Shown one piece after another: positions 53,278 to 61,288 of a stretch of DNA of 64,000 nucleotides. This DNA comes from Cyclobacteriaceae bacterium (GTDB taxonomy: Bacteria; Bacteroidota; Bacteroidia; Cytophagales; Cyclobacteriaceae). The notes under the pieces were generated by a model. The model made no database searches. It was not told the DNA's origin and saw nothing but the letters and a program-made list of their open reading frames with translations. The DNA lies in assembly GCA_028281285.1 (NCBI GenBank), contig JANQKF010000025.1, forward strand, positions 1-64,000. The letters are read 5' to 3'. Both the position numbers and the translations under genes were made by a program. Every line of letters begins with the position of its first letter. The stretch's first letter is position 1.

Positions 53278-53649
53278 TTAATCCAATCGAAACCGAATGG
53301 CTAATTGATATTTGACCCCAGCTGGCCGACCCTCTTTTTTGGCGGGTATCCAGGCTGGCATATTGCTTATCAGTCTCAACGCTTCATTATCAAGGTCCTT
53401 CGATAAGGATTTCACTACATTGAGATTACCAAATCTTCCATCTTTGCCCACCCGTACATTCACTTTAACTAAACCCTCGATACCTTGTCTTTTGGCGGTT
53501 TCAGGGTAGATCAGATGCTGATTTAAGTAAGCTTCAAGTTGTTTTTCTCCACCGTCAAAATGAGGTGGTTCGATACTGGATTTTGTTTCCTGCGCCCTCA
53601 TATACCCAATTAATGTGAATAAGAGCATGATCGTCATTGTCGTTTTCAT
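53278..53649 (-). CDS. TonB C-terminal domain protein
   Basis: 123-residue exported protein with a signal peptide (MKTTMTIMLLFTLIGYMRAQ) and a TonB C-terminal domain: LNQHLIYPETAKRQGIEGLVKVNVRVGKDGRFGNLNVVKS, ending in VKYQLAIRFRLD. Real TonB has a cytoplasmic start, a membrane helix and a proline-rich spacer; this one is a small stand-alone domain, as is frequent in Bacteroidota. Start at the ATG at 53647-53649; the longer frame to 53718 would bury the signal peptide. Confidence 0.85.
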   Translation of the reverse strand: MKTTMTIMLLFTLIGYMRAQETKSSIEPPHFDGGEKQLEAYLNQHLIYPETAKRQGIEGLVKVNVRVGKDGRFGNLNVVKSLSKDLDNEALRLISNMPAWIPAKKEGRPAGVKYQLAIRFRLD

Positions 53650-53761
53650 CGTTCTGAATTTTTTGTTTGAATTTGCGATGCAAAGGTTCAGAGATTCAGA
53701 ATGGCAGAATTTACTCAACGGCTTAATTGTTTTGCTCAGAAGCTCAAGTTATGGCAGCGGT

Positions 53762-54376
53762 TCAGAGTTTTAACTCAAACCATGTTTCTGGTAGATAACG
53801 TTTCCCAGAAGTTGGAAAAACGATGTCCTTGGTTTGTCCCAGGAAATCGCGGATTTCGATGAGTAGGTGAAGCCGGGTAGAATTCAACTTTGTCAAAGGA
53901 ATTTTGAATTCAAAGCCTTCATAAGGCTCAAGTGATTGCTTGAAGGGTATATCTTCATTGTCGGAAATTGAACGCACTGTATTGGCTTGCCAATCAGGGA
54001 AAGGGCCCCAGTGCCATGAAGGAATCGTATCGTTCCATTGATCGACAAGTTGACGCTCACCCTCGGCAAATGAGGCGTGCAAGTTCAACAGGCCAATGTC
54101 CGTGCTCTCAAAGTAGAGATCTATATAGCGTGCAACTGAGTCAGAGCTTCGAATTCCGATATATAGGTGAGTGTTGTTCTGAACCAACAGTAACTCGTGT
54201 AAAGGTGTGATATCAAAATAAGCGGAGGCCAACCATTCTTGTTGACTCAGCTGCCCATCAATTGCCCGTGGTACATCATTGGAGATTGGCACGTTGCCAT
54301 GGTCGCGGTCCTTACATCCCGAAGCAAGAAGAATGATGAGAAATAAATAGGAACTATGTCTCCTAAGGTGTTTCAT
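53762..54376 (-). CDS. Lipoprotein, paralogue of the lipoprotein at 9229-9834
   Basis: 204-residue lipoprotein with lipobox ASGC after a signal peptide (MKHLRRHSSYLFLIILLASGC). The mature domain matches the CBM9/DOMON-type lipoprotein at 9229-9834 in the order IDGQLSQQEWLASAYFDIT, THLYIGIRSSD, DLYFES, LHASFAEGER, SWHWGPFPDWQANTVRS, EGFEFKIPLTKL and LPETWFELKL. Function is unknown. A TTG at 54382 would add two residues; the ATG at 54376 gives the better signal. Confidence 0.75.
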   Translation of the reverse strand: MKHLRRHSSYLFLIILLASGCKDRDHGNVPISNDVPRAIDGQLSQQEWLASAYFDITPLHELLLVQNNTHLYIGIRSSDSVARYIDLYFESTDIGLLNLHASFAEGERQLVDQWNDTIPSWHWGPFPDWQANTVRSISDNEDIPFKQSLEPYEGFEFKIPLTKLNSTRLHLLIEIRDFLGQTKDIVFPTSGKRYLPETWFELKL

Positions 54377-54464
54377 GTTCAAGTTTACCGCCTTCAGTTC
54401 AAAGGTATCATGAATTATAGATGAAAGGGCACTTTTTAGAGATAGGCTGAACTTGGAAGCCTCT

Positions 54465-54890
54465 TTAATTTCTCCTTAGTTCCTGAGCTGCACCTGTATT
54501 CATTTCAAAGTCCCAGTCTGACACGTGGCTATCAATCGATCCCATGATTTTTACCACTTTCTCATAAGTTTCTTCAAGGTGATTAAAGGCATAAAAAACT
54601 TGAGGATCTGTTGAATCGAGTGATCTTTCCTGACACCAATATTCAAAGTCTTTTGTGTCTTGAAAGCCTTCTAATTCCCGAAGTACAAGACAAAAGTTGA
54701 GTAAAGGATAGTTCTTTTTGAGATCATCATACTCATCATCGACAAAAAGCTCAAAGTCTTCACCTCCAATCTTGAACCTTACCAGTGGATAATAGGGTCG
54801 TCCTTCCAATAATTGACTGCGGTCGATTTTGGTCTCTACTTTGTGTTTTGTCCACAGCTCATTTAAGGTATCTATCTCAGGATAATCCAT
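54465..54890 (-). CDS. Hypothetical cytoplasmic protein
   Basis: Not recognised. 141 residues from the ATG at 54888-54890 (MDYPEIDTL). Mixed alpha/beta, with a beta part (YPLVRFKIGGEDFELFVDDEYDDL) and helices (LNFCLVLRELEGF, QVFYAFNHLEETYEKVVKIMG). No signal peptide. One base separates it from the stop of the upstream SnoaL-like gene, so they are an operon. A start 13 codons upstream would overlap that gene. Confidence 0.65.
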   Translation of the reverse strand: MDYPEIDTLNELWTKHKVETKIDRSQLLEGRPYYPLVRFKIGGEDFELFVDDEYDDLKKNYPLLNFCLVLRELEGFQDTKDFEYWCQERSLDSTDPQVFYAFNHLEETYEKVVKIMGSIDSHVSDWDFEMNTGAAQELRRN

Positions 54891-54891
54891 A

Positions 54892-55395
54892 TCATCTAGT
54901 TGTGTCTTTTGGTGCTGGATAGTTGCCAATATGCCATTCCCAGGATTTCTCGATACTCAGAAAGCGTTCAAAGTCAGTTGGGCCTTTGCGTTGGTATTCC
55001 CTCCAGAATTTTATCTTTCCTTCTTTGAGCTCAACTACCACAACACCCACATCGGATGTATCTTTCCCTGTTCCAAACGTGTATTCTCCTGCACCCGACT
55101 GTGTTTCACTATCAAACCACAATTGGTGAAAGATCATCTGATGTCGATCAGTCAATTCATCGAAATATGGCCTTAGTTGCTCATGCCCTCGGTAATACTG
55201 AATATCTGGTGGTTCCATATAAATAGCATCTTCGTCAAAACTGCTCAAGGCCAAGTCAGTATTTTGGGTAGACCAACCACGAGCAATGTTGTTCATGAGT
55301 TGACGATACTCACTTTCATTGATTTCACTTGTTTTTGTCTGGCAACCAAAAAGGAAAAAAGGACCAATCAGAACAAATATGACTCTCGCTTTCAT
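54892..55395 (-). CDS. SnoaL/ketosteroid-isomerase-like lipoprotein
   Basis: 167-residue lipoprotein; signal ends at the lipobox LFGC. The mature domain has the SnoaL-like cone pattern: NNIARGWSTQNTDLALSSFDEDAIYMEPPD, YYRGHEQLRPYFDELTD and VVVELKEGKIKFWREYQRKG. The fold is used by isomerases and small polyketide cyclases, but the substrate cannot be told. The next gene starts one base after its stop. Confidence 0.75.
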   Translation of the reverse strand: MKARVIFVLIGPFFLFGCQTKTSEINESEYRQLMNNIARGWSTQNTDLALSSFDEDAIYMEPPDIQYYRGHEQLRPYFDELTDRHQMIFHQLWFDSETQSGAGEYTFGTGKDTSDVGVVVVELKEGKIKFWREYQRKGPTDFERFLSIEKSWEWHIGNYPAPKDTTR

Positions 55396-55498
55396 GGGGC
55401 TTTTACTACACTTATGCTTGTTAGAGCACCTTTAATATACAATTGAATCAATATTCATTGGTTAGGAACGCAGTTTCTTTCTTCTTATTTTTTCACAT

Positions 55499-56350
55499 AT
55501 GGATAACGCGGAATTACCATTGTTGATGCGCAAACCCTGGTCGGAAAAACGACTGATGAAATGGCTTTTCGCCTTTATTACTGCGATCGCATCGATTCAA
55601 TTTTTTCAGTACTATATATTTTACAACAGCAGTTATCCATTTCCGTATTTACAAAACCTCACGGCCTCTTATGGGGCCTTTTATACTTACTTTCTTTTTG
55701 TCCCGATCATCTTTGGGGTTGCAAGATTTTCAAACCGCAAAATTGACGGAATTTTACCTTCAATTCTATTTCATTTAATCATTGGTGGATTAATTGCTAT
55801 TACCCATTTATGGCTAATCCATTTACTGGGCTGGTTACAGATTTATAAGTGGGCAGAAGAATCCTATTGGATTTCATTTCGCTTCTTATTGTCCAAATGG
55901 CTGCATTTTGAGGTGTTGATTTACGGCTTTGTTGTCTTTATCTGGAGAGGGTTGGACTATGTGAAATGGACCCAGCTCAAACATGGTCAGGAGACCGGAG
56001 AGCCTGAGAAAACCGAGGATAATTTTTTAAGAAACATCAAGGTAAAAGAGGGGACTAACATCAACTACATTTCAATGGATCAGGTCAGATGGATAGAGGC
56101 CTATGACAACTACATAAAGCTTCGAGTAAATGGCCGATATTATCTGGTAAGACGGACCCTTTCGGGAATTGAGAAACAACTACCACCTAAGCAATTTCAA
56201 AGAGTACACCGGTCGGTAATTGTGGCCATCGCTGAAGTGGAGAATATTAGGGTAGAAGGAGGGAATTACCAGGTGATCCTGAAGGATCAAACCTCGTTAA
56301 AGCTGAGCCGAACCTATAAGGAAGCTCTTGAAACACGCCTGCGAGAGTAG
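55499..56350 (+). CDS. Membrane-bound LytTR transcriptional regulator
   Basis: 283-residue protein with four hydrophobic helices in the first 155 residues (LFAFITAIASIQFF, FYTYFLFVPIIFGVARF, ILFHLIIGGLIAIT, FEVLIYGFVVFIWRGLDYV) and a LytTR DNA-binding domain at about 185-283: YISMDQVRWIEAYDNYIKLR, RRTLSGIEKQLPPKQFQRVHRS, VEGGNYQVILKDQ. No kinase or receiver domain is attached, so it may sense through its membrane part. Its targets are unknown. Confidence 0.88.
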   Translation: MDNAELPLLMRKPWSEKRLMKWLFAFITAIASIQFFQYYIFYNSSYPFPYLQNLTASYGAFYTYFLFVPIIFGVARFSNRKIDGILPSILFHLIIGGLIAITHLWLIHLLGWLQIYKWAEESYWISFRFLLSKWLHFEVLIYGFVVFIWRGLDYVKWTQLKHGQETGEPEKTEDNFLRNIKVKEGTNINYISMDQVRWIEAYDNYIKLRVNGRYYLVRRTLSGIEKQLPPKQFQRVHRSVIVAIAEVENIRVEGGNYQVILKDQTSLKLSRTYKEALETRLRE

Positions 56351-56436
56351 ATTTCGCCAATGATTAATGGAATTCGCCACAATTTTTAATCTGTCGATGT
56401 AGACAGGCGTATCATTGGAAAACAAATCGGAAACTC

Positions 56437-57027
56437 ATGCAAGTACTAAAATCAATTGCCCTTTCTGTACTAATTCTGTTCGGTGTCCCATCGGACCAGG
56501 AAAGGGTAAAACTTAATATTGAATCCAACCATTCGACTGTCGGTTTTATGGTAAGAATTGCCGGTGGTATCACCAAAGTGAGAGGTAAGTTCACCGAATT
56601 TGATATGGATATGGACTATGTAGATGGTGATCTGACCAAATCCTCAGTCAATTTTACGATCCAGGCCTCTAGCATAGATACCGGAATTGATGACCGTGAT
56701 CAACACCTGAGATCGAAAGATTTCTTCGAGGTGGAAACCTACCCGGAAATCACTTTTGTCAGTTCAGCAATCAGGAATAAAGGGGAGGTGTTTGAGATCG
56801 AAGGAGACCTTACGATGCACGGAATTAAAAAGCATGTAACGATTCCCTTTGTAGCTACCAGTCAACAGAAGAGCTCTCTGGGGATTAGTTTGGAATGGGA
56901 ACTGGACAGAAAGGAATTCGGTGTTGGCACCGGCTTTAAGCATACTTCCATTAAGAATTTTATCTCGGACAAGATCAAGGTAGAAATAGATTTCTGGACC
57001 CGTAAAGCCAAGAATCAAGGAAATTGA
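56437..57027 (+). CDS. YceI family protein
   Basis: 196-residue exported lipocalin-like protein. Signal peptide region MQVLKSIALSVLILFGVPSDQ, then IESNHSTVGFMVRIAGGITKVRGKF, SIDTGIDDRDQHLRSKDFFEVETYPEITF and GDLTMHGIKKHVTIPF. YceI proteins bind isoprenoid-like lipids in the periplasm. Length normal. It is followed by a DUF922 gene, 37 bases from its stop. Confidence 0.9.
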   Translation: MQVLKSIALSVLILFGVPSDQERVKLNIESNHSTVGFMVRIAGGITKVRGKFTEFDMDMDYVDGDLTKSSVNFTIQASSIDTGIDDRDQHLRSKDFFEVETYPEITFVSSAIRNKGEVFEIEGDLTMHGIKKHVTIPFVATSQQKSSLGISLEWELDRKEFGVGTGFKHTSIKNFISDKIKVEIDFWTRKAKNQGN

Positions 57028-57064
57028 GTTGTGCCTTTCGCAAAGTGCGACTACTTTGCAGAGG

Positions 57065-57631
57065 ATGAAACGTATAAACACATTAAAGGCACTTATGGTA
57101 TTGGGTGCCTTTTTCTGTGTCAATTCCATATCAGCACAGCAACAGCTCATACTTGATTCTGCCGATCACATCATTTGGGACAGAAAAAATCCGCTAAACT
57201 GGAATCATTATCGATTTCGAGCTTTGAACCGACAGCGCTATGCCGGTGAAATGGCGATCACAAGTGTCAAGATTTCGGCAAGAGGGTTTATTAGAAAAGG
57301 AATTCCGGATTTCCAGGTTCATGTTTACTTCGTCAAACCGGATTCATGGACTTCTGATACCACAGACTTAAATCTTTTGGCTCACGAACGTCTTCACTTC
57401 GATATAGGAGAGGTGTATGCCCACAAGATTCGTGAGAAGATTAGTGAGATGAGAGAAGCTGGTGAAACATCCCCCAAATCATATAGAGTTGCTATTCAAA
57501 ACCTTATTACTGAGTTCAAAGTTTATTCTGGACAGTACGACAGAGATACGTCCTTTGGAACTGTCATTTCAAAGCAAAAGGAATGGGAAGACAGGATCAA
57601 TAAACGTATTGATAAAATTTTGAGCAATTAG
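57065..57631 (+). CDS. DUF922 protein (putative zinc protease)
   Basis: 188-residue exported protein of the DUF922 family, which is classed as putative Zn-dependent protease. Signal peptide MKRINTLKALMVLGAFFCVNSISAQ. The zinc-type motif is LLAHERLHFDIGEVYAHKIR with HERLH. The start is the ATG at 57065; a frame starting at 57029 adds 12 residues without a signal character. The substrate is not known. Confidence 0.82.
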   Translation: MKRINTLKALMVLGAFFCVNSISAQQQLILDSADHIIWDRKNPLNWNHYRFRALNRQRYAGEMAITSVKISARGFIRKGIPDFQVHVYFVKPDSWTSDTTDLNLLAHERLHFDIGEVYAHKIREKISEMREAGETSPKSYRVAIQNLITEFKVYSGQYDRDTSFGTVISKQKEWEDRINKRIDKILSN

Positions 57632-57695
57632 TTTTCATCAAGTACCTTTTTGAGATTCCTTCTTTTTTCGAAATTGTAATAGAAACTCATTAATT

Positions 57696-58109
57696 ATGGC
57701 TGAGCAACCAATTATAAAAGAATATACCAACGGGGAGGTGACTGTGGTATGGAAACCTGATGTATGCATTCATTCCGGGATTTGCCTGAAAGGACTTCCA
57801 GAGGTCTTTAACCTAAAAGCCAGGCCTTGGGTGAACATGGAGGGAGCCACCAGCGAGGAAATTGTAAAACTAGTTAGGACGTGTCCGTCCAAAGCTTTGA
57901 GTATAAAAGGAGTCCGGTTTAAAGAGCAAGATTTCAGTGATCATGAAATTACATTGATTCCAGGTGGACCGATAATTGTCAAAGGTGGTGCTACAGTACA
58001 AAACCGAAAAGAAACAGAGGTTTTTCATGAAACGGTTTCTTTCTGCAGGTGTGGTCGGTCGAAAAAACATCCATATTGTGATGGCACCCATGCACAGCGT
58101 AAGGAATAG
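57696..58109 (+). CDS. Divergent ferredoxin-CDGSH iron-sulfur fusion protein
   Basis: 137-residue cytoplasmic protein with two iron-sulfur modules. Residues 1-75 resemble the divergent 4Fe-4S domain Fer4_19 (PDVCIHSGICLKGLPEVF, RTCPSKAL; Cys24, Cys30, Cys63). Residues 110-135 are a CDGSH domain, SFCRCGRSKKHPYCDGTH, with the 2Fe-2S ligands Cys117, Cys119, Cys128 and His132. Both domains often occur together in small redox proteins. Electron partners are unknown. It ends one base before the stop of the large regulator on the opposite strand. Confidence 0.92.
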   Translation: MAEQPIIKEYTNGEVTVVWKPDVCIHSGICLKGLPEVFNLKARPWVNMEGATSEEIVKLVRTCPSKALSIKGVRFKEQDFSDHEITLIPGGPIIVKGGATVQNRKETEVFHETVSFCRCGRSKKHPYCDGTHAQRKE

Positions 58110-58110
58110 C

Positions 58111-61092
58111 TTAGAACCGCAGTATGAAGTCCGTAAGGTTTTCTGAGCGCTGTAATTCAAGCTTTTTACGGACGCGATAACGCCCTATTTCAACGCCTCT
58201 CACCGAGATATTTAGAAGATTGGCCATTTCTTTGGTGTTGAGGTTCATTCGTAGGTAGGCACTGAGTTTCAGTTCTTGAGGGGTTAGGCCTGGGTATTTT
58301 TCCTTTAATCTTGTAATGAAATTACCATGTACTTTGTCGAAATTAAGCTCAAAGGTCTTCCAGTCTTCTTCATTCGACAAATCCTGTGTTATTGATTTGA
58401 CGATTCTATTAAGGGCTCCACTCATATTTTGAGATTCCTTTTCTTTGGAAAGGTTGGTAAGCGTATTTTTGATATTGTTAAGTAGTTGATTCTTTTGAAT
58501 CAAGTGCATTGCTGAGGAGGTTAATTCATTATTCTTATGTTCGATCTCAGCCCTTAGTTTATCATTTCTCAATTTTATTATCTCCTCCTCCGATTCTTGA
58601 GTAATTGTCAAAATTTCACTGTCTTTTTCTTCCAGCGCGAGCTCCTTTTCTTCGGCAAGTTTGAGCTTCTCCCTTTTGTATTTCTTATCAAGTACCTTAA
58701 AACCGGCAAACAAGGAAGTGATTCCAAGAATTATGTAGATCGCATAGGCCAGATTGGATCGATAGAACGGTGGTGTAATTGAAAAGCGATATCCAATTAT
58801 TTCACTTTCTTCACCATAGACGTTTCTGGCTTTGACTAGAAAAGTATAGTCTCCTTCCCTGAGGTTTGTATACTCTTTTTCGCTTGAGTCGGTCCAGCCT
58901 GACCATTCAGAGTCAAAATTCTCAAGTTTATATTGATAGTTGATTTTATCCTCACTTTCGTAGTGAATTCCGGCAAACCTGAACTTTATGGAGTTTCTGG
59001 CAAATGGAAGTGACAATTGTTGCGATGCAGGTTGAATTTCCTGAAGTTTTCCTTGCTCCACATAAACACCATCGAAGTAGATAGAGTCTTCATCTCCGGC
59101 ATCCTGAACAGTTCTGAGCAGCACTTTGAATTTGGGACTTGTCTCAAAACGAAACATGGGATCATAATGAATAAAGCCTTGACTACCACCGAATAGTATA
59201 TTCCGATAGTCTAAAATGTTGATGTTCCCCAAATCATCATTGAGCCTGTCTTTGATCTTATTGAATAGTGATGATTCAACGTCATAGTTATCAAAATTGG
59301 TAGGGGTGAGTTTCCCAACTTTTGAACGTTCAATGAAATAGACATTGCCCATTTCGTCTTCTTTCATTGCACTTAGGCTACTTTTATTGCCTATTAAATT
59401 GTTAAATGTGGTGTTCGGTGCGAACACGTTCTTTTCTTGATTGTAGCTGTAAAACCCAAATTCGGAAGAAAAGACAAGTTGGTTGTTGATGTCAAAAACA
59501 TTGATAAATACATTGGAGGGGAAGCCACTTCGCTCATTGTAGTATTCCACTTTGTCAAATTTCTTTAGATCATCACTGAGTTTCAGCTTATAGGCACCTT
59601 TATAACCTTGGGTGACCCATAGATTATTATCTTCATCAAATCCCAAGACACGTGAAGACTCAGAGAACCCGCTTATTTTATGTTGAATAAGTAATTGATT
59701 TCCTTTGGCCTTATAGAGGTTCAGACCCAAGTATGACCCCTGAATAAAATACCCAGGGTGGTTTGGTATTTCCGCAAAAAGCCAGGCTCCTTTCTCGTTG
59801 TTTATTTGCCTGACATTATTTTGTTCAATTGTGAAAGCTCCATTATGGTGTCCTAGTAAAAGTTGCCCATTGTGTTTGCCAACTGAATAAACCTGGCCTT
59901 CGCTACCCTCGACAAATTGAGTCCCTTCTTTGAATTGAAGACTGTTGGAGTGGGTATTACTCACTGTAAACAAACCATTGTTGGTGCCAAGGTAGATTTG
60001 CTCCTTGTCCATAAATGCGGCATAGCCTGCTCCGGAAATACCTAATCTTTCATCGATTAGCGTAAATGGAGAGTTTAGCTCCACACGTGATATCCCAAAA
60101 TTCAGTCCCAACCAAAGATTGGCGTTGTAATCTTGATAAACAGAGTTGACTGTACGGTCAATAAGACCAGTCGATTTATCAAGATGCTGTTTTAGATTCC
60201 CGGATTTATCAATTATAAGGAGCCCCTGGTTTTGAGTGCCAATCGCGATTTGGCCATCTCTCAAGCGCAAAACACAATTGATGATTGCTTTGGGTAGATC
60301 AACTTGGCCTCTGATCTCAAACTCACTTACCTCTCCACTTTCATAGGTATAGAGCCCATTCTCAAAAGTGGAGATCAAAAGTTTGCCCCTTTCAAGAGGT
60401 ATAATACCCGAAATACGCTTATTACGAAAGAACGAACCTCCAGGAATTAATTCCAGCTGATTGTTGGATAGTACAGATAAACCCCGTAGCCATTCTTGGA
60501 CAAAAAGTTGATTGTCTACTAAAAAAGAGATCTCAAGATTATAAGATGAGGTAATAACATTGAATTCATTGTTACGGTATTCATAAATGTTTTTAAAAGT
60601 GCAAAAGTAGAGGGCATCATCGAATTCATAAATTTTCCAGGCTTCGTCAAAGTTTCTGAAGGAGGCGGGTAGGCTGTCAGCCAACGATGTATAGGTAATC
60701 TGGCCTTGGGCGTTTGGAAAGAAATACCCAAAATCGACTTGATTACCGACATATATCTTTCCTGATTTGTCTATATGAATGGAACGAACCTTTGAACTGT
60801 TTCCTACCGGATATCTCCGCCACTCGGTTCCATCAAACTCTAAAAGCCCAAGATTATTGGCTACATATAATATTCCGTTCCTATCTTGCGTAATCGCCCA
60901 GTTTTGAATACCTGCGAGATATTCCTCTTTGTCATAGTTCTGGATAAAGGGGAGCCCTTTGATCTCGTTGGTTTGTGCGAAGGAAACTTGAATTATACCC
61001 GCAACCATCAATACAACAATACAGCAGATTGCTTGCCGAATGCAATTGAGAGTCGCAACAGAATCTGATGTAATTGAATAATCTTTCCTCAT
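58111..61092 (-). CDS. Reg_prop/Y_Y_Y membrane regulator with LuxR-type HTH
   Basis: 993-residue one-component sensor-regulator. A membrane segment or signal near residues 22-40 is followed by a two-component-type beta-propeller with many blades (INCVLRLRDGQIAIGTQNQGLLIID, YQDYNANLWLGLNFGISRVELNS). A Y_Y_Y domain follows (IHYESEDKINYQYKLENFDSEWSGW, YTNLREGDYTFLVKARN), then a second membrane helix near residue 780 (AYAIYIILGITSLFAGF), a coiled-coil, and a LuxR-type HTH (LTPQELKLSAYLRMNLNTKEMANLLNISVRGVEIGRYRVR). No histidine kinase or receiver domain is present. It is divergent from the SusC-like gene and probably controls that locus by sensing a carbohydrate. Confidence 0.9.
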   Translation of the reverse strand: MRKDYSITSDSVATLNCIRQAICCIVVLMVAGIIQVSFAQTNEIKGLPFIQNYDKEEYLAGIQNWAITQDRNGILYVANNLGLLEFDGTEWRRYPVGNSSKVRSIHIDKSGKIYVGNQVDFGYFFPNAQGQITYTSLADSLPASFRNFDEAWKIYEFDDALYFCTFKNIYEYRNNEFNVITSSYNLEISFLVDNQLFVQEWLRGLSVLSNNQLELIPGGSFFRNKRISGIIPLERGKLLISTFENGLYTYESGEVSEFEIRGQVDLPKAIINCVLRLRDGQIAIGTQNQGLLIIDKSGNLKQHLDKSTGLIDRTVNSVYQDYNANLWLGLNFGISRVELNSPFTLIDERLGISGAGYAAFMDKEQIYLGTNNGLFTVSNTHSNSLQFKEGTQFVEGSEGQVYSVGKHNGQLLLGHHNGAFTIEQNNVRQINNEKGAWLFAEIPNHPGYFIQGSYLGLNLYKAKGNQLLIQHKISGFSESSRVLGFDEDNNLWVTQGYKGAYKLKLSDDLKKFDKVEYYNERSGFPSNVFINVFDINNQLVFSSEFGFYSYNQEKNVFAPNTTFNNLIGNKSSLSAMKEDEMGNVYFIERSKVGKLTPTNFDNYDVESSLFNKIKDRLNDDLGNINILDYRNILFGGSQGFIHYDPMFRFETSPKFKVLLRTVQDAGDEDSIYFDGVYVEQGKLQEIQPASQQLSLPFARNSIKFRFAGIHYESEDKINYQYKLENFDSEWSGWTDSSEKEYTNLREGDYTFLVKARNVYGEESEIIGYRFSITPPFYRSNLAYAIYIILGITSLFAGFKVLDKKYKREKLKLAEEKELALEEKDSEILTITQESEEEIIKLRNDKLRAEIEHKNNELTSSAMHLIQKNQLLNNIKNTLTNLSKEKESQNMSGALNRIVKSITQDLSNEEDWKTFELNFDKVHGNFITRLKEKYPGLTPQELKLSAYLRMNLNTKEMANLLNISVRGVEIGRYRVRKKLELQRSENLTDFILRF

Positions 61093-61161
61093 ATGTACTG
61101 TGAAAAGTAGCTGATTTCTAAAATAGGCTATTTGACTGATATAAGTACATTTTAAGGTCGA

Positions 61162-61192
61162 TTGAGAAATAATTGATGTATTCTATTTTTTG
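61162..61192 (+). promoter_or_regulatory. Candidate promoter of the SusC-like gene
   Basis: TTG at 61162-61164, 19 bp, then TATTTTTTG at 61184-61192, like TAnnTTTG with one extra base. It would leave a leader of about 92 bases containing the inverted repeat at 61221-61256. Confidence 0.4.
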
Positions 61193-61220
61193 TACAGATG
61201 TATTTATGATGAGGTGTATT

Positions 61221-61256
61221 CTTTGAATGGAAGGAATGTAGATTTTACATTCAAAG
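61221..61256. promoter_or_regulatory. Nested inverted repeat in the SusC leader
   Basis: Outer arms CTTTGAATG (61221-61229) and CATTCAAAG (61248-61256) pair perfectly. An alternative inner hairpin is GAATGTA (61234-61240) with TACATTC (61246-61252) around GATTT. The two are partly exclusive, as in switch-like leaders, or the site binds the divergent LuxR-type regulator. Confidence 0.5.
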
Positions 61257-61288
61257 CGATTATCGAATCGAATCTTAACTAATTATCT

